NCBI RefSeq assembly: GCF_026212465.1
Contig: NC_080059.1
Location: 13,839,273 to 13,903,272, forward strand
Reading direction: 5' to 3'
From: Amaranthus tricolor
Taxonomy: Eukaryota > Streptophyta > Magnoliopsida > Caryophyllales > Amaranthaceae
DNA: 64,000 nt
In this document: piece by piece, positions 59,648-64,000 of the stretch
How the letters are laid out: each line of letters opens with the position of its first letter
Position numbering within the stretch: the first letter of the stretch is position 1
Translations under genes and position numbers: made by a program
Notes under the pieces: model-generated
Database searches by the model: none
The model's input: only the letters and a program-made list of their open reading frames with translations
Told to the model about the DNA's origin: nothing

Positions 59648-59708
59648 CAGTCGCACAAACCAGTCGCACGCCAGTCGCACTTTTTTGTGCGACTGGTTTG
59701 TGCGACTG
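59648..59708. repeat. 61 bp palindrome (GTCGCAC), transposase intron
   Basis: 22 bp perfect arms (CAGTCGCACAAACCAGTCGC, then AC) around a 17 bp centre that repeats CAGTCGCAC. It lies near the transposase start exon. Confidence 0.95.
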
Positions 59709-59989
59709 GGATAAATTTTTTTTTTTCAACTAATAAATCGAACCGTTTTAATTACTTACCGAATCGTTACCACTCTCGTCTTGGTACGCCATTGATGTTC
59801 GATGTAGAGTACTACCTTGTTTAAGTTAACGTAGTGTTTTTAATGAGTTTTTAGAGAGAAAGTACCGTGTTTGAACTCGAATATACTACAATAACCCATC
59901 TGAAATTTCTATATATATAAAGTTCCGATAATGATATTATTAAGCGATAATAGTGTAATTAATCGATAATAATAGTGTTGGTTTAGTTA

Positions 59990-60087
59990 AGTGGCATTTT
60001 TGTAATTTTTAAATGAGCAGGGGCAATATTGTAATTTCATTATAAAGGGGGTGGCGAAAAAATGAAAAGGGTGGCGACAAACAATAA
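59990..60087 (-). repeat. MULE right terminal inverted repeat
   Basis: Complement of 55905-55999: GTGGCATTTTTGTAATTTTT, then ...GGGGGTGGCGAAAAAATGAA and GGGTGGCGACAA. Confidence 0.85.
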
Positions 60088-60104
60088 TACCCTTTTTTTA
60101 TTGT

Positions 60105-63100
60105 GTCTTATTTATTCTACATTGAACTTTCTAAATTGTCACTAACTTATTTTATTTTTTACTTTCTTTGTTTCACAATACTTCTATTGTTTGATTTTTC
60201 GCGCAGTTCAATTTACTAGTTTAATCCTTAATACTTGCTTTCTTCTTGTTTCTTTGTCATCACTAGCTCCCATTTTTTAGTTTCTTGGTGTAGCCTTACC
60301 GGGTTGTTTCTTGCTGCCTTTATTAACATAGTCTTTCTTTAGTTTGCTTAGTCCTTATTTGTTTTTTTGGTCTGTTTTGTTTCTCTAGATTTTAAGATGC
60401 TTATTTTGATGATGCATGATGGTTTTAATGGTTTGATTATGAATTTATTTAATTAAGTGATAATTGTGAATGTGTTTGGTAAATTGGTAAAATTATTCAA
60501 TATAATTTAGGTTTTATATGTGTCCTTCTTCTCATTAGTGTTTTATTGTCTTGCATTTCTTTTTTTCTAGATTTTGTCTTTGTTTTCAAATTCCTTTGAT
60601 TCATTTCTTTTTTCAATTTCATTGTCTTACATTTCTTTGTTGTTTTACTGACTCTGTGTTCGTTCGATATTTTGTGTTTTTATTTTTATTTATTGTGCCT
60701 ATTTGTTTATTTTGTGTTGATTTCTGTTAGTGACCTGTTTGTAATCTTTTACCTTAGTCAGTTATAGCTGACTATAGATTTAGAAAGCAATTATGGTCAC
60801 CTGAGGTCAGGTCCAAGGAGAGGGGGTCAGGGGGGCAACGTAAGCAGGATCTAGAACTAAGAGTAGTAACTTGGAACATAGACACCCTAGAAGCCAAGTT
60901 AATGGAGTTGGCCAATGAGCTTTCTAAATATAGGATTCATGTAACATGTGTTCAGGAGACTAGGTGGAAGGGGCAAAAGGCGAAAGGTATAAAGGTATAT
61001 AAGTTGTGGTATGCAGGTTTGGACGGCAGATGTAACGGGGTTGGCATCCTAATGTTGAACGATATCCTAAAACAATTGGTTGAAGTAAGGAGATGTAATG
61101 ACAGGATTATGCTAGTTAGGATAGTAGTGGGGGAAGAGATCATATCTATTGTAAGCGCGTAGGGGCCCCAAGTTGGGCTTGATGAGCAGGTGAAGTGCGA
61201 GTTCTGGGATAACCTAGGAGATCTCCTGAGAACTATATCGGAAGATGAGAAAGTTTTCTTAGGAGGAGACTTTAATGGACATATAGGCAGAGATGCAAGT
61301 AATTATAACTCGGTTCATGGAGGGTTTGGTTTGGGGCCAAGGAATGAGAGTGGGGAACATTGGCTTTAGTTTGCGCTAGCAACTAGCAAAAGAATTGGTT
61401 ATAGCAAACTCGATCTTTGGAAAGAAATATGAGCATTTGATCACATATGAGAGCAGCAGGCATCAAGTAGACTATTTCTTAGTGTGCAACGGAGATCGGG
61501 CCTCATGCTTGGATTGAAAGGTGGTGTTGGGTACAGAGATGCCCACCCAACATGGGCTTTTAGTACTGGTTTTCAAGATGAGGTAGAAAACCGTAGAGAA
61601 GAAGGTTGAAACCAGGGGAAAGATCATGTGGGGGAGACTCAAAGGGGATATGGTCACAACCCTGTCAAGCAAGATAAGCTTATTGGGCTTCCCAAGTCAG
61701 TCAGAGGATGCGAATGAAATGTGGGTGAACATGGAAAAAACAATTAGAAAAGTGGCAAAAGAGACCTTGGGGGTATCGTCGGGTAAACCAAAAGTGTTCA
61801 AAGAGTTGTGGTGGTGGAATGATGAGGTGGAAAAGAAGATAAAGGATAAAAACAAGAGATTTAAGGAACTTAGGGCATGCACGGAAGAAGAGGATAGGAT
61901 AGAAAATAGAGTGAGCTACAAAGAAGCAAAGCGGGCAGCAAAGAAAACGGTTACGGAGGAAAAAAAATCGTGGTTATGAGGACTTGTATCGTAAGCTTGA
62001 CACCAAAGAGGGGGAGAAGCAGATTTTTAAGTTGGCAAGGACTAGGTCCAGGCAGCGGCAAGACTTAGAGGCGGTGAAATACATCAAGGATGAGGGAGGA
62101 TGAGTCCTCTTAAGACAAGAGGACATCAAATTCAGATGGCTCCAATGTTTCTTTCAGCTACTCAATGAGTCTAGGGGCCAAAGGAGGAGGATAACCAAAT
62201 TTTCGACGCCCAAAGACCACTGAAATATGGGTCAACAAGTGATCTTACCACAGAAGAAGTAAGAGAAGCTCTCAAAAAGATGGGGAGAACAAAAGCAGTA
62301 GGGCCAAATAACATCCCGATTGAGGTGTGGAAGGGGTTTAAGAGAAGAGGGTATTCGTTGGCTGACAAACCTCTTTAATATTATTTTGAGGACACATAAG
62401 ATGCCAGAAGAATGGAGGAATAGCACACTAATACCTCTATTTTAAAAACAAAAGTGATGCGTAAGTATGTGGGAACTATAGAGGTATCAAACTTTTAAGC
62501 CACACTATGAAATAGTGGGAAAGAGTGATAGAGAAGGAGAATTAGACAAGAAACGGTGATTACAGAGAACCAATTCGGTTTTATGCCAAGAAGGTCAACC
62601 ATTGAGGCAATTCATGTTTTGAGGAGACTGATGAAGAAATATAGGGAGCGAAAGAAAGATCTGCATATGATGTTCATTGACTTGGAGAAAGCGTATGATA
62701 GCATACCACGACGTGTCATCTGAGATAGCCTCAAGGCTAGAGGTATTTCTTCAGTGTACATCAAGGCTATACGGGATATGTATGACAGAGTTTCGACTAA
62801 CATCCAAACTCCGGTGGGGATAACAAAGCCTTTCCCAGTTAAAGTTGGACTAAATCAGGGATCGGCTCTAAGCCCTTTCATTTTTACTGTCATTATGGAA
62901 AAGATTTCTATATCTATTTGGGAGACGGTACCGTGGTGCATGCTATTCGCTGACAACATAGTGCTGGTAGCGGAAACTAGAGAGGATGTTAGTAATAAAT
63001 TGGATGAGTGGAGGGAAGCTTTAGAAGGTAAAGGGTTGCGCATTAGTCGTATGAAGACCGAGTATTTGCGCTATGACTTTAGCGGGACAACACCGGTAGG

Positions 63101-63990
63101 TGAACCAGAGGTGTCCATTGATGAAGCTGTTGTTAAAAGTATGACGAAGTACAAGTATATGGGACCGATCATTCAAAGGGATGGGGAGATTGACAGAGAT
63201 GTAAATCATCGTATACAAGCGGGTTGGCTCAAGTGGCGAGCAGCCACCGCGGTGCTATGTGATAGGAAATTCCCAAGCAAGTTAAAAGGAAAATTCTATC
63301 GGGTGGCAATAAGACCTGCTATGCTATATGGAAGTGAATGTTGGTCTGTAAAGAAGATTTTTGAACATAAGATGGAAGTTACTTAAATGCGTATGTTGAG
63401 GTGGGTGTATGGGCACACATTGCTGGATCGAATTAGAAACGAAGAGTTTAGGGACAAACTAGGGGTAGCCCCTATTTTTGGAAAAATGCGCGAAAATAGA
63501 TTGAAGTGGTTTGGACATGTGCAGAGAAAGACTTTCGCCGCCCCTGTGAGGAGGGTAGAAAGCATTATAGTAGAGGGTATGAGGAGTCGAGGAAGACATA
63601 GGAGAACTTGGGATGAGCAAATAAAAGTTGACTTACATGAGTTAAACCTCTCTGAGGGCCTGACTAGGGATAGGGGTAGTTGGAGGCGCCATATTCATGT
63701 TTTAGACTATTGATGTCCTCGTAGTTAACCTTTTGGTGTTCTTGTCTTCTTGATTCTCTTGTTTCTTATTATTAGTTTTTGTTTTTTGTTTTTTGTAGTT
63801 GGTTCTTCTTATTTATTCTATGTATATGCTTTAATCTATCTTTTCCGTGTAGCTACGTCTTCTTCTTCTTGTTGTTCTTCTTCCTTCTTTTTTTTTCGAG
63901 ATGGGGGACTCCTTTGGCCGCGGTCTCCTTTATGGGTATGAGTTGCCGCAATCCTTCCCTCCCCAGACCCTGTCCAAAGTTTTTCTATAA
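60105..63990 (+). mobile_element. RTE-like LINE (non-LTR retrotransposon), defective
   Basis: Pyrimidine-rich leader (60105-60780), APE-type endonuclease (60850-61510), linker, RT (62200-63100), C-terminal region to 63713, then a 3' UTR with TTC-rich tract and the conserved plant RTE-type tail (GGCCGCGGTCTCCTTTATGG, 63916-63935). The window ends before the 3' terminus, so its end is unknown. Confidence 0.85.
60847..63713 (+). pseudogene. LINE ORF: endonuclease and reverse transcriptase, broken
   Basis: Endonuclease motifs: VTWNIDTL, VQETRWKG, GVGIL and GGDFNGHIG; a SRHQVDYFLVCN block continues in another frame near 61455. RT motifs: [34 protein letters not shown], then motif [14 protein letters not shown], motif B LNQGSALSPFIFTVIME and motif C FADN in place of FADD. 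After RT come KGKFYRVAIRPAMLYGSECW and MLRWVYGH...RLKWFGHVQR, the usual C-terminal block. Several stops (after IVSA at about 61160, VIW/stop at about 62722, VT at 63386) and frameshifts break it. The Asp-to-Asn change in motif C would alone be expected to abolish RT activity. Confidence 0.88.
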
Positions 63991-64000
63991 GTGGGATACA
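63714..64000 (+). other. LINE 3' UTR, running out of the window
   Basis: Pyrimidine-rich TTCTTCTTCTTGTTGTTC tract followed by a GC-rich tail ending near GTGGGATACA. No poly(A) tail is reached. Confidence 0.65.

Larger units (their letters stand above)
58186..59792 (-). pseudogene. MuDR-type transposase, truncated with a nonsense codon
   Basis: Minus strand. Exon 1 59792-59760 (MAYQDESGNDS, donor GTAAGT); exon 2 59285-58331 (acceptor TTTGCAG, donor GTAAAC, phase 1); exon 3 from 58253 (HLLCIWHIGNDVENMVDKL) to the junction at about 58186. Exon 2 carries a FAR1/MuDR-type DNA-binding region (DLHAWANEIAVTIGFQF, GCGCKF, HNHSF) and then the MULE transposase domain with the first two acidic residues in LIDTTYKTNK and VTDRDEG. 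The third acidic residue should lie downstream of CIWHI and is absent. A TAG at 59111-59109 interrupts the frame, which otherwise continues unbroken. The stop and 3' loss make it inactive. Confidence 0.85.
55905..60087. mobile_element. Mutator-like element (MULE) carrying PMD and transposase genes
   Basis: Terminal inverted repeats of about 95 bp: left 55905-55999 (TTGTCGCCATCCTTTTCATT, TCGCCACCCCC, then AATGAAATTACGAATTTGCC) and right 59990-60087, its complement with few mismatches. Inside are a PMD ORF on the plus strand (57073-58239) and a MuDR-type transposase on the minus strand (exons 59792-58186), tail to tail. Both subterminal regions bear GTCGCAC palindromes. The two genes collide at about 58186-58190, where the 3' parts of both are missing, so this copy is internally deleted. 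Long ends plus MuDR transposase define a MULE. A 9 bp TSD could not be established by eye. Confidence 0.88.

Overview
This is an AT-rich plant nuclear window (a eudicot, to judge by the genes). It holds one clearly functional host gene inside a dense landscape of mobile elements. The host gene is a class I KNOX homeobox gene on the minus strand (CDS 19411 to 1920, five exons, about 405 residues). Its homeodomain, ELK domain and C-terminal tail match the KNAT1/BREVIPEDICELLUS type. Its third intron, between the KNOX2 and ELK coding exons, is about 14.5 kb and full of MITEs. Which plant family this is cannot be settled here; a Caryophyllales/Amaranthaceae genome is a guess from the repeat flavour only.

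Layout. 1-1.6 kb: a short, decayed Ty1/copia element with two LTRs and a gag-protease remnant, ending about 300 bp past the KNOX stop codon. 1.9-19.4 kb: the KNOX gene. Its introns contain tiny LTR elements (TRIM/SMART-like), Stowaway MITEs, a CACTA-like MITE, a foldback MULE-like element of about 2 kb and a nested hAT-type MITE. 19.4-21 kb: upstream region with a long inverted-repeat element. 21-29.6 kb: LTR fragments, an intact 276 bp TRIM with target-site duplication (TSD), a hAT MITE with an 8 bp TSD, a palindrome of two inverted gypsy LTR halves, and a gypsy polyprotein C-terminus.

29.6-37.7 kb: the 3' half of a Sirevirus-type copia element on the minus strand (open integrase-RT-RNase H frame, a 506-residue ORF in the env-like position, polypurine tracts, 3' LTR). 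Its 5' half is missing and it abuts a gypsy-type PBS/gag fragment. 37.8-44 kb: microsatellites, a 98 bp tandem repeat, a hAT element with 8 bp TSD, a decayed plant-mobile-domain (PMD) gene and a TRIM. 44-55 kb: mostly MITEs and featureless AT-rich DNA, including a Stowaway nested in a hAT MITE.

55.9-60.1 kb: a MULE of about 4.2 kb with terminal inverted repeats. A PMD gene (+) and a MuDR-type transposase (-) converge in it and run into each other at an internal deletion. Both subterminal regions carry arrays of GTCGCAC palindromes. 60.1-64 kb: an RTE-like LINE with endonuclease and RT, inactivated by frameshifts, stops and an altered RT catalytic motif.

The most interesting items are the MULE with PMD plus palindromic subterminal arrays, the snap-back (foldback) LTRs in several TRIM copies, two of them in the KNOX introns, and the copia/gypsy chimera.
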